Shown here: one piece after another, positions 21,941 through 30,258 of the stretch
Numbering within the stretch: position 1 is the first letter of the stretch
Layout of the letters: the number at the start of each line of letters is the position of its first letter
Assembly (NCBI GenBank): GCA_934371915.1
Contig: CAKROE010000002.1
Location: 39,769 to 103,768, forward strand
Direction: 5' to 3'
Origin: an uncultured Blautia sp.
GTDB lineage: Bacteria; Bacillota; Clostridia; Lachnospirales; Lachnospiraceae
DNA length: 64,000 bases
The notes under the pieces: model-generated
Database searches by the model: none
Told to the model about the DNA's origin: nothing
Seen by the model: only the letters and a program-made list of their open reading frames with translations
Translations under genes and position numbers: made by a program

Positions 21941-22993
21941 ATGAAAAAATTTACTACAGCTACTACAGACATAAAAAAGCGTCGCATCCTCCGTGCGGTT
22001 CCGGTGCTGGCTGCTGCCGGTATCTTAAGCGTTGTTCTTACCGGATGTGGTTCTTCCGATGAGGAAGTGCAGCGTTATTCCTGGCCACTGGCAACTGCAA
22101 GCCCCGAAGATACCGTCACACAGCTTTTTGCAGAAAAATTCGCCGAGGAAGTTTCTGACTTAAGTAATGGCAAAATGAAAATTCAGGTATACGCAAACTC
22201 CACACTCGGAGGCGACCGTGATCTCCTGGAGACCTGTTCCGACGGTGATATCCCGTTTGTCGTACAGAATACAGCTCCACAGGTTTCTTTCATGAGTGAT
22301 CTGGCAGTCTTTGACCTTCCATGCGTGTTTGATTCTCTGGATGACTGCCGTAAAAAGATCGATGATCCGGAATTTTACGGTCTGATCAGTGATGTTTATA
22401 CAGACGGCGGCTATCATCTGCTTGGTATGGCAGATCAGGGATTCCGTGTTATGAGTACAAATAAACCAGTCAACAGTTTCGCAGATTTCAAGGGTCAGAA
22501 GATCCGTACCATGGAAAACAGTTATCATCTGGCATTCTGGAAAGCGCTTGGTGCAAACCCGACTCCGATGAGTTTCAGTGAGGTGTATATCGGTCTGCAG
22601 CAGCACACGATCGATGCGCAGGAAAACCCGTATGAAGTTATTGTTTCCAACAATCTGTATGAGCAGCAGGATTACGTCGTAGAGACGAATCATCTGCCGC
22701 ATCTGATTTCTCTGATCGTCAATGATGAGTTCTTTAAAGACCTTCCGGAGGATGAGCAGGAAATCATGACAGAAGCAGCGCAGCTCGCTACAGAGTACGC
22801 AAGAGAACAGTCTGATGCACGAATTGCGAATAAAGTTGCGACTATCGAAGAAAGCGGAACAGAGATTATTAAACTGTCCGATGAGACACGGAAAGAAATC
22901 CGTGAAGCCTCCAAAGGAGTGTATGAATCGATCAGGAAAGTGATCGATCCTGCAATCTATAATTCTTACATGGATGGTATTGAAGAAGAGTAA
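21941..22993 (+). CDS. dctP: TRAP solute-binding lipoprotein (DctP)
   Basis: A 350-residue extracellular binding protein held by a lipid anchor: an unusually long, basic N-terminal region (to about residue 25), then a hydrophobic stretch and lipobox VLTGC. The mature part has DctP features: STLGGDRDLLE, QGFRVMSTNKP with the carboxylate-binding Arg, KIRTMENSYH, and QENPYEVI. The Arg indicates a carboxylate ligand. It completes the dctQMP operon. GAGGAAAGAC precedes the ATG. Confidence 0.92.
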   Translation: MKKFTTATTDIKKRRILRAVPVLAAAGILSVVLTGCGSSDEEVQRYSWPLATASPEDTVTQLFAEKFAEEVSDLSNGKMKIQVYANSTLGGDRDLLETCSDGDIPFVVQNTAPQVSFMSDLAVFDLPCVFDSLDDCRKKIDDPEFYGLISDVYTDGGYHLLGMADQGFRVMSTNKPVNSFADFKGQKIRTMENSYHLAFWKALGANPTPMSFSEVYIGLQQHTIDAQENPYEVIVSNNLYEQQDYVVETNHLPHLISLIVNDEFFKDLPEDEQEIMTEAAQLATEYAREQSDARIANKVATIEESGTEIIKLSDETRKEIREASKGVYESIRKVIDPAIYNSYMDGIEEE

Positions 22994-23010
22994 TATAGTT
23001 CCAAAAAAGT

Positions 23011-23214
23011 AGTATCCTGTCTGATTTCTACAGGCGGTTTCAAAAATTCGGATATACTAAGGAAAGAAAATCCTACAAAAAACGTCCATCAAAATGCCAA
23101 ACTCGCTTACGCTCAAACAGTGTCATTTTGATGGACAAAGTAGTATTTTATTTCCAAAGTATATCTTCGAATTTTCTCAAGACCTGTATAACCCAGACAG
23201 GATACTCTTTTTTT
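23011..23214 (+). repeat. 196-nt long imperfect palindrome A, ending in a T-run
   Basis: AGTATCCTGTCTG (23011-23023) pairs with CAGACAGGATACT (23194-23206). Inside, CAGG/CCTG, AAAATTCG/CGAATTTT, ATATACT/AGTATAT, GGAAA/TTTCC and GTCCATCAAAATG/CATTTTGATGGAC pair in register. The loop holds CTCGCTTACGCTC. Seven T residues follow, so on RNA it could terminate the TRAP operon, whose last stop is 18 bp upstream. Its length and layout match palindrome B at 23448-23643. Confidence 0.7.
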
Positions 23215-23288
23215 ACTGCCTTACAACTTTTCAATACCCACACATAGCAAATTCAGGTCTTCCTTCTTCGCTCTCCACTTCCTGATTC

Positions 23289-23364
23289 GATTCCGGTGGG
23301 CTAGCGCCGCAAGCGGCGCGAGTTCGACTCACTCGCGCGCGTCCGCGCGCTACTCCTACCAATC
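23289..23364. other. GC-rich multi-hairpin block between the palindromes
   Basis: The outer arms GATTCCGGTGGGCTAGCG and CGCTACTCCTACCAATC pair with a few bulges. Inside are GCGCCGC/GCGGCGC and GCGCGAG/CTCGCGC hairpins. It stands out from the A/T-rich surroundings. No reading frame is present. Confidence 0.45.
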
Positions 23365-23447
23365 CGCATGTCAAGTATAAATGCGTACATTTTGACTTCT
23401 CCGGCTCTCATTTTCCCTTCTGAACAGTATTTAAATACAAAGAAAAA

Positions 23448-23643
23448 GCGTCTCGTATCTGCTTTACAGGACTTGAAAAGATCTGCCCGAAGTACTTAGA
23501 GAATAAAAGATTACATTGCTTCGAAAAATGACACTGTCTGAGCGATAGCGAGTTTGTCATTTTTTCGAAGCGTTTTTGTAAGCTTTTCTTCTCTTAGTAC
23601 TTCCAGATCTTTGAACCGTCCTGACAGATCAGATACGAGACGC
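23448..23643. repeat. 196-nt long imperfect palindrome B
   Basis: GCGTCTCGTATCTG (23448-23461) pairs with CAGATACGAGACGC (23630-23643). Inner arms AGGAC/GTCCT, AAAGATCTG/CAGATCTTT, GAAGTACT/AGTACTTC, and CTTCGAAAAATGACA/TGTCATTTTTTCGAAG follow. The loop is the reverse complement of the loop of palindrome A (CTCGCT..CGCTCA in that sense). The stems differ in sequence from A but keep the pairing, as expected for structural selection. Confidence 0.7.
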
Positions 23644-23726
23644 ACATTCTTATATTTAACACTTTCAGCTATACAAAATCATCTGATGAAGCCGAAGTCC
23701 TACACATTTATACACCGACTGCGATC

Positions 23727-24785
23727 TCACTTCACATTCAGATATACATCCTCTCTTGTATGAAATCCCCCATCTATGATCACTTCATCCATATTCTCCG
23801 CGGTCACTGCCACAGGCGTAATCTTGTAATACGGTATGTCATTCGAACCGTCATTGAGAGTCTCATTAACGGAAATTCCATTCTCTTCCTTACTGATATC
23901 CTCTCCTTTTCCAAGTCTGACGGCAAGTTCTGCCGCCGTTGAAGCTTCCTGCTCGATTGGTTTGTACACCGTCATTGTCTGGGTACCTTCCACGATCCTC
24001 TGGCATGCTGCAAGATCCGCATCCTGAGCTACCACAGCCACCTGTCCGGCAAGACGATTCTCTGACAGCACTTTTACCGCCTGGCTTGCAAGGTCATCAT
24101 TTCCACACATAACCCCGACAATATCATCCGTAATCTCCAGTCCTTTATTTACATGTGCAGCCGCCAGCTCTGCCAGCCAGTTATCACAGTACCCACTGTA
24201 AACTATATTCAGATTACTGCCTTTTAAGGCTTCTTTAAAGCCCTTCTCAACTTCCTCTACATTCTTATCAGTCGGAGACCCGTAAATGGCAAAGATATTT
24301 CCACCATCAGGGCAGGCTTTGATCAGAGCTTCTCCCATCAGCGTTCCAACCATTTCATTGTCAATTGTGATATACAGGTCTGCATTTACATTAGGTGTGA
24401 TACGGTCATAGCAGATCACATAGATACCTTTACTTTTTGCCTCTTTTACAACGTCATACAATGCATCACCGTCAATCGGGATGATTACGATAACATCCAT
24501 CTTCTTCTGAATAAAATACTCGATCTGAGAAATCTGCTCATCCACCACGCCGCCGGCGACCTGCACATTTACTTCTGCCCCCAGCCCCTGTGCTGTCGAT
24601 ACAAACATATCGCGGTCACGCAGCCATCGCTCAATAACAAAAGAATCAAAACTCAGCCCAATCTGAAGTTTATCATCTTCTTTTGAATCCTCACTGGCAG
24701 TTTCCTCTGTTCCGGTTCCGCATCCTGTCAAAAGAAGCAGCACCATCACTCCAATTATCAGAAAAATACCCGTTTTTCTTTTCAT
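23727..24785 (-). CDS. Sugar-binding lipoprotein, ChvE/XylF type
   Basis: A 352-residue periplasmic-binding-protein fold (family 4) with a lipoprotein signal (LLLLTGC). Mature motifs match ChvE/XylF sugar binders: FVIERWLRDRD, QIEYFIQKKMDVIVIIPIDGDAL, CYDRITPNVNADLYITIDNE, and QDADLAACQRIVEGTQTMTVYKPI. It should bind a monosaccharide outside the membrane. Its start overlaps the stop of the response regulator gene by 4 bp, so it is expressed with the sensor system and not with the transporter. It may be a second receptor or feed the transporter upstream. Confidence 0.88.
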   Translation of the reverse strand: MKRKTGIFLIIGVMVLLLLTGCGTGTEETASEDSKEDDKLQIGLSFDSFVIERWLRDRDMFVSTAQGLGAEVNVQVAGGVVDEQISQIEYFIQKKMDVIVIIPIDGDALYDVVKEAKSKGIYVICYDRITPNVNADLYITIDNEMVGTLMGEALIKACPDGGNIFAIYGSPTDKNVEEVEKGFKEALKGSNLNIVYSGYCDNWLAELAAAHVNKGLEITDDIVGVMCGNDDLASQAVKVLSENRLAGQVAVVAQDADLAACQRIVEGTQTMTVYKPIEQEASTAAELAVRLGKGEDISKEENGISVNETLNDGSNDIPYYKITPVAVTAENMDEVIIDGGFHTREDVYLNVK

Positions 24786-26377
24786 TCCCCATACCTCGTT
24801 TTGTATTCACTTGGTGTCATATCCGTCTGTTTCTTAAAAATTCTGCTGAAATAGTTCGGATCTGTATAACCACTCCGTATTCCGGCTTCCTTGATACTGA
24901 TGTCTGGTTTTACAAGAAGTTCCTTCGCTTTTTCAATACGGATCTTCGTCAGATATTCAATAAAATTCTCACTGGTCTCTTCTTTAAAAATCTTACTGAA
25001 ATAATACGGACTGATATTGACAAGCCCCGAAACATCGTCAAGTGAAATATCTTTGCTGTAGTTTTCCTGAATATACAGCATTGCTTTCTTTGCTGCAGAA
25101 TTGGACCGCTCTTCTTTCTGATCCCGGATTGCCCTGCAGGCATTTACCATTTTATCAAGGAACCATTTACGCAGTTCTTCATAGTTTTTGCAGGCCATTG
25201 CCACATCCAGATAGTCGCGGCGATAACTGAATCCATAATTGACTGCGCCCGCCTCGAATGCTTTCCTTTCGCCCCAGATAATATATTCCAGTACTTTCAG
25301 ACGGATGTTGTTCATGTCCTCCGCATAATGCGCCAGCATCCAGTCAAAGAACTCATTCATCTCCTGTATACATTCTTTTTCTTTCCCTTCTTCCAGATAA
25401 CGGAAAATGCTTTTTTCCATTTCTACCGGAAATTCTTCATCATATACACCATTCTGGGAAAGGTCTTCAATATGTATCACTCGGCTCTTGCTTCCGTTCA
25501 ATGCACGAAGTGCCTCACGGTAAGAACGCTCCATTTCCTGCATTTCCCGCACCCTTCCGATACCGATTCGGAATTTTGCCTCGATTCTTCCCTCAAGCTT
25601 CGAGATCAGACTCCTCGAACTTTCTACAAGGTCGATTCTCTCCTCATAAGAATTTGCCGAAATCGGACACGGAACAACGATTGGAATACGATTGGACATG
25701 ATGGAACCAACTGCACAGGAAAAATAAGATTTCACAATATCCCGAATTTCTCCGTAAAATTCCTGTGCTTTTACATTCATGCCGACCGGACTGACCAGTC
25801 TGCCGTTCTCGTAAGACTGCCCGAACTGCAAAATCATGACATATCCCTGCTTGTCTTCAATGTCCAGAAGCTGCTGGTAATAATCTGCCGCCTGCATTTC
25901 CTGCTGAAAAAGCAGACTTCCGACAAAACTGCTCTCCACAACCGGAATAACTGTCTCCAGTTTTTCCTGAATCTTTAAAAGATTGCTTCTCTGATTTCGT
26001 TTTGCATCAACTTTTCCGATTGCCTCCTCTACAGCCGCAATGATCTTTGCTCTGGGTATCGGTTTCGTCAGATATCGCTCCACGCCCAGATCGATAGCCT
26101 CTTTGGCATAATCAAATTTGTCATATGCCGATACTACATAAAACAATGCTGTGGTATTAAATTTCCGTATCTCCCTCATTGCCTGAATACCGTTGATTCC
26201 GGGCATATGAATATCCATAAACACCACATCCGGATGGAAAGTCTCGGCAATCTCTGTAACTGCCCTTCCGGTCTTTGCAGTCTCAACGACACATTCCTCT
26301 CCAAATGCACCGGCTATGACATTTTTGAATGCTTCCAGCATAATTCCCTCATCATCTGCTACCAAAATTCGATACAT
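24782..26377 (-). CDS. Two-component response regulator, YesN type (AraC output)
   Basis: A 531-residue protein. The receiver domain is at 1-125 (phosphoacceptor Asp in VVFMDIHMPG at about 55, Lys in YLTKPI). A long middle domain of about 250 residues follows, and the C-terminal AraC/XylS DNA-binding pair spans the last 100 residues (SLDDVSGLVNISPYYFSKIFKEETSENFIEYLTKIRI; SIKEAGIRSGYTDPNYFSRIFKKQTDMTPSEYK). It would activate sugar-uptake genes when phosphorylated by the kinase encoded 41 bp upstream. Confidence 0.92.
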   Translation of the reverse strand: MYRILVADDEGIMLEAFKNVIAGAFGEECVVETAKTGRAVTEIAETFHPDVVFMDIHMPGINGIQAMREIRKFNTTALFYVVSAYDKFDYAKEAIDLGVERYLTKPIPRAKIIAAVEEAIGKVDAKRNQRSNLLKIQEKLETVIPVVESSFVGSLLFQQEMQAADYYQQLLDIEDKQGYVMILQFGQSYENGRLVSPVGMNVKAQEFYGEIRDIVKSYFSCAVGSIMSNRIPIVVPCPISANSYEERIDLVESSRSLISKLEGRIEAKFRIGIGRVREMQEMERSYREALRALNGSKSRVIHIEDLSQNGVYDEEFPVEMEKSIFRYLEEGKEKECIQEMNEFFDWMLAHYAEDMNNIRLKVLEYIIWGERKAFEAGAVNYGFSYRRDYLDVAMACKNYEELRKWFLDKMVNACRAIRDQKEERSNSAAKKAMLYIQENYSKDISLDDVSGLVNISPYYFSKIFKEETSENFIEYLTKIRIEKAKELLVKPDISIKEAGIRSGYTDPNYFSRIFKKQTDMTPSEYKTRYGE

Positions 26378-26418
26378 GTTCCTATTTCCCCTTTTGCTTA
26401 CCTTCTGTTGTCTGATTT

Positions 26419-27936
26419 CTATTCTCCGTCTTTTGGTATCTCCGTGTCATCTTTTCCAACAGGAATCATAATATGAACCGTGGTTCCTGTATCCGGACCA
26501 TCACTTTCAATCGTAAAAAACTCTTTTTGTTTATAATAAAGATTCAGCCTGTCGATTACATTTCGCACCGCAATTCCCGTAGAAAAACGATCTTCATTGT
26601 CCTGTGAAGCACTGCCTGACATTACTTTTTCAATCATTTCTTCTGTCATTCCGGCACCATTGTCACTGATCGTAATATCCAGCATATCTTCATTCTGATG
26701 AATCGACATCCGGATCCAGCCTGTTTCCATACAGTCATGGATGCCATGCTGCACCGCATTTTCGACCAGCGGCTGAAGGATCATGCTCGGAATACGGATA
26801 TTTTCGATTCCTTCATCTACTTCTTTGATATAAGTAATGTCACCCGCAAAACGGACATTCAGAATATAAATATAGTTATCAACGGCCTCTACTTCTTCCC
26901 AGAGCATCGCATCTTCTTCCATCTTGCGTACATTATATCGGAAAAAATCTGCCATTTTTTCCAGAAAAACACCTGTCTTGTCCGCATCTCCCATCATGGC
27001 AAGCTGCGCTCCTGCATTGAGACTGTTGAACAGAAAATGCGGATTGATCTGTGCCTGCAGATATTTGAGCTGCGCTTCTTTAAGATGTGTTTCCATAAGA
27101 AGTTCCCGCTCTTTCATCTGTGCCTGACGCTCCATACTGTCTTTCAACTGTTCAATATTCTGACGGATACTTTCCAGCATCTGGTTAAAACTTCGGGTTA
27201 CAATTCCAACCTCATCTTCTACTACGACCGGAAGCTGCGGTACATTTAAATTTCCCTTCGCCACTTCATGTGCCGTATTAGACAACGCGGTAAGCGGCCG
27301 GATCATGTTGCGCACCAGAAGTGTCGTTACAACAAGTCCAAGTGCATAAACTACCAGCATGACCGCGATACACAGTTTGTACAATACATTCATCGCAGAT
27401 AAAAGAAGCTGATAGTTTGCAGAGTTCATCTTGAACCGCAGATTATTCAGGTTATAGCTATACGAATTGATATATTCATACAGCTCATGTTCATCCTCAT
27501 AGGAGGTCTTGTACTTCTCAACATTTCTGCCTCGCTTTGCCTGTACCGTTTCATTTGTCTGGTCCAGATAAGTTTCTGACATCCTTCGGATATTTTTTTC
27601 AAGCATTTTTGCTTCATTATCCAGATTTCGGTCATTCAGGGCTTCGAGCAGATTCCTGTAATTCTGTTCATAGCGGTAATAATTTTCCAGCGCCTGCGAA
27701 CTGTTTGTATTCAGATATTCATAAACGGTACTTTCCACCTGTTCAATAGAATCTGAAAGCTCATTTATAGCTGTATTGCTGGAAAAAACCGCATCAATTC
27801 TTCCCACCGCCGTACGGATCTGGGCAAAAATAAACACATTGATACCAAGCGCAAAAATCAGAACCAGAAGCATAACTCCACTCAGTCTGGTCTGTATGGA
27901 ATTTTTTACAGCGGAGAATTCTTTTTCATCTTTCAT
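26419..27936 (-). CDS. Sensor histidine kinase, YesM/LytS type
   Basis: A 505-residue membrane kinase. TM1 is at about 15-35, an extracellular four-helix sensor follows to about 180, then TM2 and HAMP (LLVRNMIRPLTALSNTAHEVAKGNL). The His_kinase domain contains QINPHFLFNSLNAGAQ with the phospho-His, and the HATPase has ENAVQHGI and DNGAGM. Its extracellular domain is small and helical with no sugar-binding fold, so it probably reads the signal through the binding protein encoded just upstream (4-bp overlap). Confidence 0.92.
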   Translation of the reverse strand: MKDEKEFSAVKNSIQTRLSGVMLLVLIFALGINVFIFAQIRTAVGRIDAVFSSNTAINELSDSIEQVESTVYEYLNTNSSQALENYYRYEQNYRNLLEALNDRNLDNEAKMLEKNIRRMSETYLDQTNETVQAKRGRNVEKYKTSYEDEHELYEYINSYSYNLNNLRFKMNSANYQLLLSAMNVLYKLCIAVMLVVYALGLVVTTLLVRNMIRPLTALSNTAHEVAKGNLNVPQLPVVVEDEVGIVTRSFNQMLESIRQNIEQLKDSMERQAQMKERELLMETHLKEAQLKYLQAQINPHFLFNSLNAGAQLAMMGDADKTGVFLEKMADFFRYNVRKMEEDAMLWEEVEAVDNYIYILNVRFAGDITYIKEVDEGIENIRIPSMILQPLVENAVQHGIHDCMETGWIRMSIHQNEDMLDITISDNGAGMTEEMIEKVMSGSASQDNEDRFSTGIAVRNVIDRLNLYYKQKEFFTIESDGPDTGTTVHIMIPVGKDDTEIPKDGE

Positions 27937-28955
27937 TTCTCATCCTCCGTCCTGTATTCCCTGGTGTTGTCCTTCGTGATCACATGCTGGTCAACACTAT
28001 AATAGTTATTACTATGTCCAAAGGATATATATTCGTCCAGTGCATTGACACTGTACCTTCCTATTTCTTCCATATCAAGAGCAATTGCAGAAGAAATAAT
28101 TCCCTTATCGATCGCATCCAGGGTTACATTAGAATAATAATATCCGATTACTTTTACATTACCAACCTGATTATAGTCTACCAGTGCCTGACAGACACAT
28201 TCTGTTACAACCTCATCCATACAGACAATCACATCCGGAAGGCTTTCATCACTGACAAACATATCCCGCACAAATTCTTCTGTATCAAAGTCTGCACTGC
28301 TGTCTACACAGTATTCCGTCAGATCTACCGACTGTCCTGTTTTTTTCCGGGATTCCAGTTCTTTTTTAACCTGTGAATAAACAAGATTTGTTTCCTGCGT
28401 TTTTGAGCTGGAGGTCGATAAAAACATCACACTTGTAGAACCTTTTTCTTTCAGCATCCCCTGAATCTGTTCTGTATAAGCACTTCCCATCTGATAACTG
28501 TTCAGTCCGACAAAGCTGATGCGGCTCGTCGCAGTATCATCTGTCATAACTGTAACAACCGGGATTCCATCCTTCAATGCCTCTGTGATCAGATGCTGTT
28601 CTTCTTTACTTCCGTCTGCCTCCAGAATAATTCCATCCACTTTTGAGGCGATCCCGATCTTAAGGCAATCCGCCTGCGAGTATCCGTTCATCTGTTCCGG
28701 AGAAAGCAGTTCCACATATGCATCTTTGCTTTCTGCTTCTTTTGAGGCGCTTTCATAGACTGACTGCCACATGCTGGTATCTTTATCGTTGGCGATCATC
28801 AGATAATGCCGCTGATAGGCTGTAGCGCGCTCTCCTTCTCCCAGTTCAACCCGGTCCAGACTTTTCTGAAAGTAGATCCAGATCCCCGAGAGAAAAAAGA
28901 TACACCCAGCCAATATGCAAAAGATTGTCAGTGTAGATTTTTTCATAGTTTCCAT
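27933..28955 (-). CDS. Membrane-anchored sugar-sensing binding protein (third component)
   Basis: A 340-residue protein with a single N-terminal membrane helix (FCILAGCIFFLSGIWIYF) and no usual cleavage site, then a family 4 periplasmic-binding domain (DCLKIGIASKVDGIILEADGS; VTVMTDDTATSRISFVGLNSYQMG; DVIVCMDEVVTECV). It is the first gene of the sensor operon and overlaps the kinase gene by 4 bp. This arrangement matches XylFII-LytS-type three-component systems, where the anchored binder contacts the kinase outside the cell. The ligand is likely a sugar. The Cys at about residue 17 is within the helix and is not a clear lipobox. Confidence 0.85.
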   Translation of the reverse strand: METMKKSTLTIFCILAGCIFFLSGIWIYFQKSLDRVELGEGERATAYQRHYLMIANDKDTSMWQSVYESASKEAESKDAYVELLSPEQMNGYSQADCLKIGIASKVDGIILEADGSKEEQHLITEALKDGIPVVTVMTDDTATSRISFVGLNSYQMGSAYTEQIQGMLKEKGSTSVMFLSTSSSKTQETNLVYSQVKKELESRKKTGQSVDLTEYCVDSSADFDTEEFVRDMFVSDESLPDVIVCMDEVVTECVCQALVDYNQVGNVKVIGYYYSNVTLDAIDKGIISSAIALDMEEIGRYSVNALDEYISFGHSNNYYSVDQHVITKDNTREYRTEDEK

Positions 28956-29007
28956 TCTTTCTGATTATTTTTCTTTCTATCAGTGTATCACATTTTTTCT
29001 GATACTT

Positions 29008-29045
29008 CAAAAGGGCCATTGCGCCACACGCAATGACCCTTAACA
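29008..29045 (-). terminator. Terminator after the sugar ABC operon
   Basis: On the minus strand, AAGGGTCATTGCG pairs with CGCAATGGCCCTT, followed by TTTGAAG. It separates the transporter genes from the sensor operon. Confidence 0.75.
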
Positions 29046-29060
29046 TTCATCTGATTTTCA

Positions 29061-30218
29061 TTATCCATTCTTTCTGTTGGATAATACATCGAATACAACT
29101 GCAATCAGAAGTACGGCACCTTTTACTACGTACTGCCAGGAATCACCGATACCCATGATTGACATACCCATGTTGATGACACCAAGGAGAAGAGCACCGA
29201 TTACTACACCGCCTACAGTACCGCTGCCACCGTATGCGGAAGCACCACCGATGAAACAGGAACCGATTGCATCCATCTCAAAGGATGTACCTGTACTACC
29301 GTTTACAGAACCTACACGTGCTGCACAGAGAAGACCTGCAAGACCTGCAAGAAGTCCCATGTTTACGTATGCAATAAAGTAAACTTTGTTTGTATCAATA
29401 CCGGAAAGCTGTGTAGCTTTCTCATTACCGCCAATTGCGTAGAAATAACGTCCGAATGCTGTTTTGGATGTAATGAAACTGTAAATCAGGCAGATTGCAA
29501 CTACCCAGATGAACATAACGGAGATACCTTTGTACTGGAACAGTTTGTAGCAGTACCACAGGATAACAACTGCAATGATCACTGCTTTGCTGTAATCAGA
29601 AAATGCTGTATTCTGACGATATCCTTTTTTCGCTTTGTTTGCTCTGGAACGAATAACATTAAAGATTACATAAACAGCTACTACAACACCAACGATCAGT
29701 GCGGAATAGTTTGCAGTATCATCAAGTCCAGGAATGTTGATATAGGATGTAAATACTTTCAGGAAATCTTTGTTCTGGATAGATACAGTCTTGTTATCCA
29801 GGATCAGACGTCCGAATCCACGGAAGATGAACATACCTGCAAGTGTTGTGATAAATGGAGGAATACGTTTGTAACCGATCCAATAACCCTGCCATATACC
29901 TACCAGAAGACCAACTACCAGACAGATGAGGATTGTCAGATATGGGTTCATGCCTTTGTTGCTGATCATAACAGCTGCAAGACCACCAACCAGACAGATA
30001 ACAGCACCTACAGAAAGGTCGATGTTACCACCTGTTAAGATACATAACAACATACCACAGGCAAGGACAAGTACATAACCATTCTGAAGCATTAAGTTTG
30101 ACATGTTCTGTGCATACAGAAGTCTTCCGTTTGTCAGTCCACAGAACAGGATAAATACGATCACCAGTGCAATGACCATTGTATATTTTCTTAAGAAGTC
30201 TTTTACATTAAATTTCAT
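29061..30218 (-). CDS. mmsB: Sugar ABC transporter permease, GguB/XylH type
   Basis: A 385-residue permease of the AraH/RbsC family with about ten membrane helices. Hallmarks: LTGGNIDLSVGAVICLVG, GIWQGYWIGYKRIPPFITTLAGMFIFRG, and SGIDTNKVYFIAYVNMGLLAGLAGLLCAARVGS near the EAA-like loop, ending in GDSWQYVVKGAVLLIAVVFDV. It forms the channel for a monosaccharide with the ATPase upstream (40-bp gap). The length fits the multiple-monosaccharide (ChvE-GguAB) subgroup. Confidence 0.92.
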   Translation of the reverse strand: MKFNVKDFLRKYTMVIALVIVFILFCGLTNGRLLYAQNMSNLMLQNGYVLVLACGMLLCILTGGNIDLSVGAVICLVGGLAAVMISNKGMNPYLTILICLVVGLLVGIWQGYWIGYKRIPPFITTLAGMFIFRGFGRLILDNKTVSIQNKDFLKVFTSYINIPGLDDTANYSALIVGVVVAVYVIFNVIRSRANKAKKGYRQNTAFSDYSKAVIIAVVILWYCYKLFQYKGISVMFIWVVAICLIYSFITSKTAFGRYFYAIGGNEKATQLSGIDTNKVYFIAYVNMGLLAGLAGLLCAARVGSVNGSTGTSFEMDAIGSCFIGGASAYGGSGTVGGVVIGALLLGVINMGMSIMGIGDSWQYVVKGAVLLIAVVFDVLSNRKNG

Positions 30219-30258
30219 TTTCTTACCCCTTTCCCGGTAGAAATTTCATTCAGCCGCC

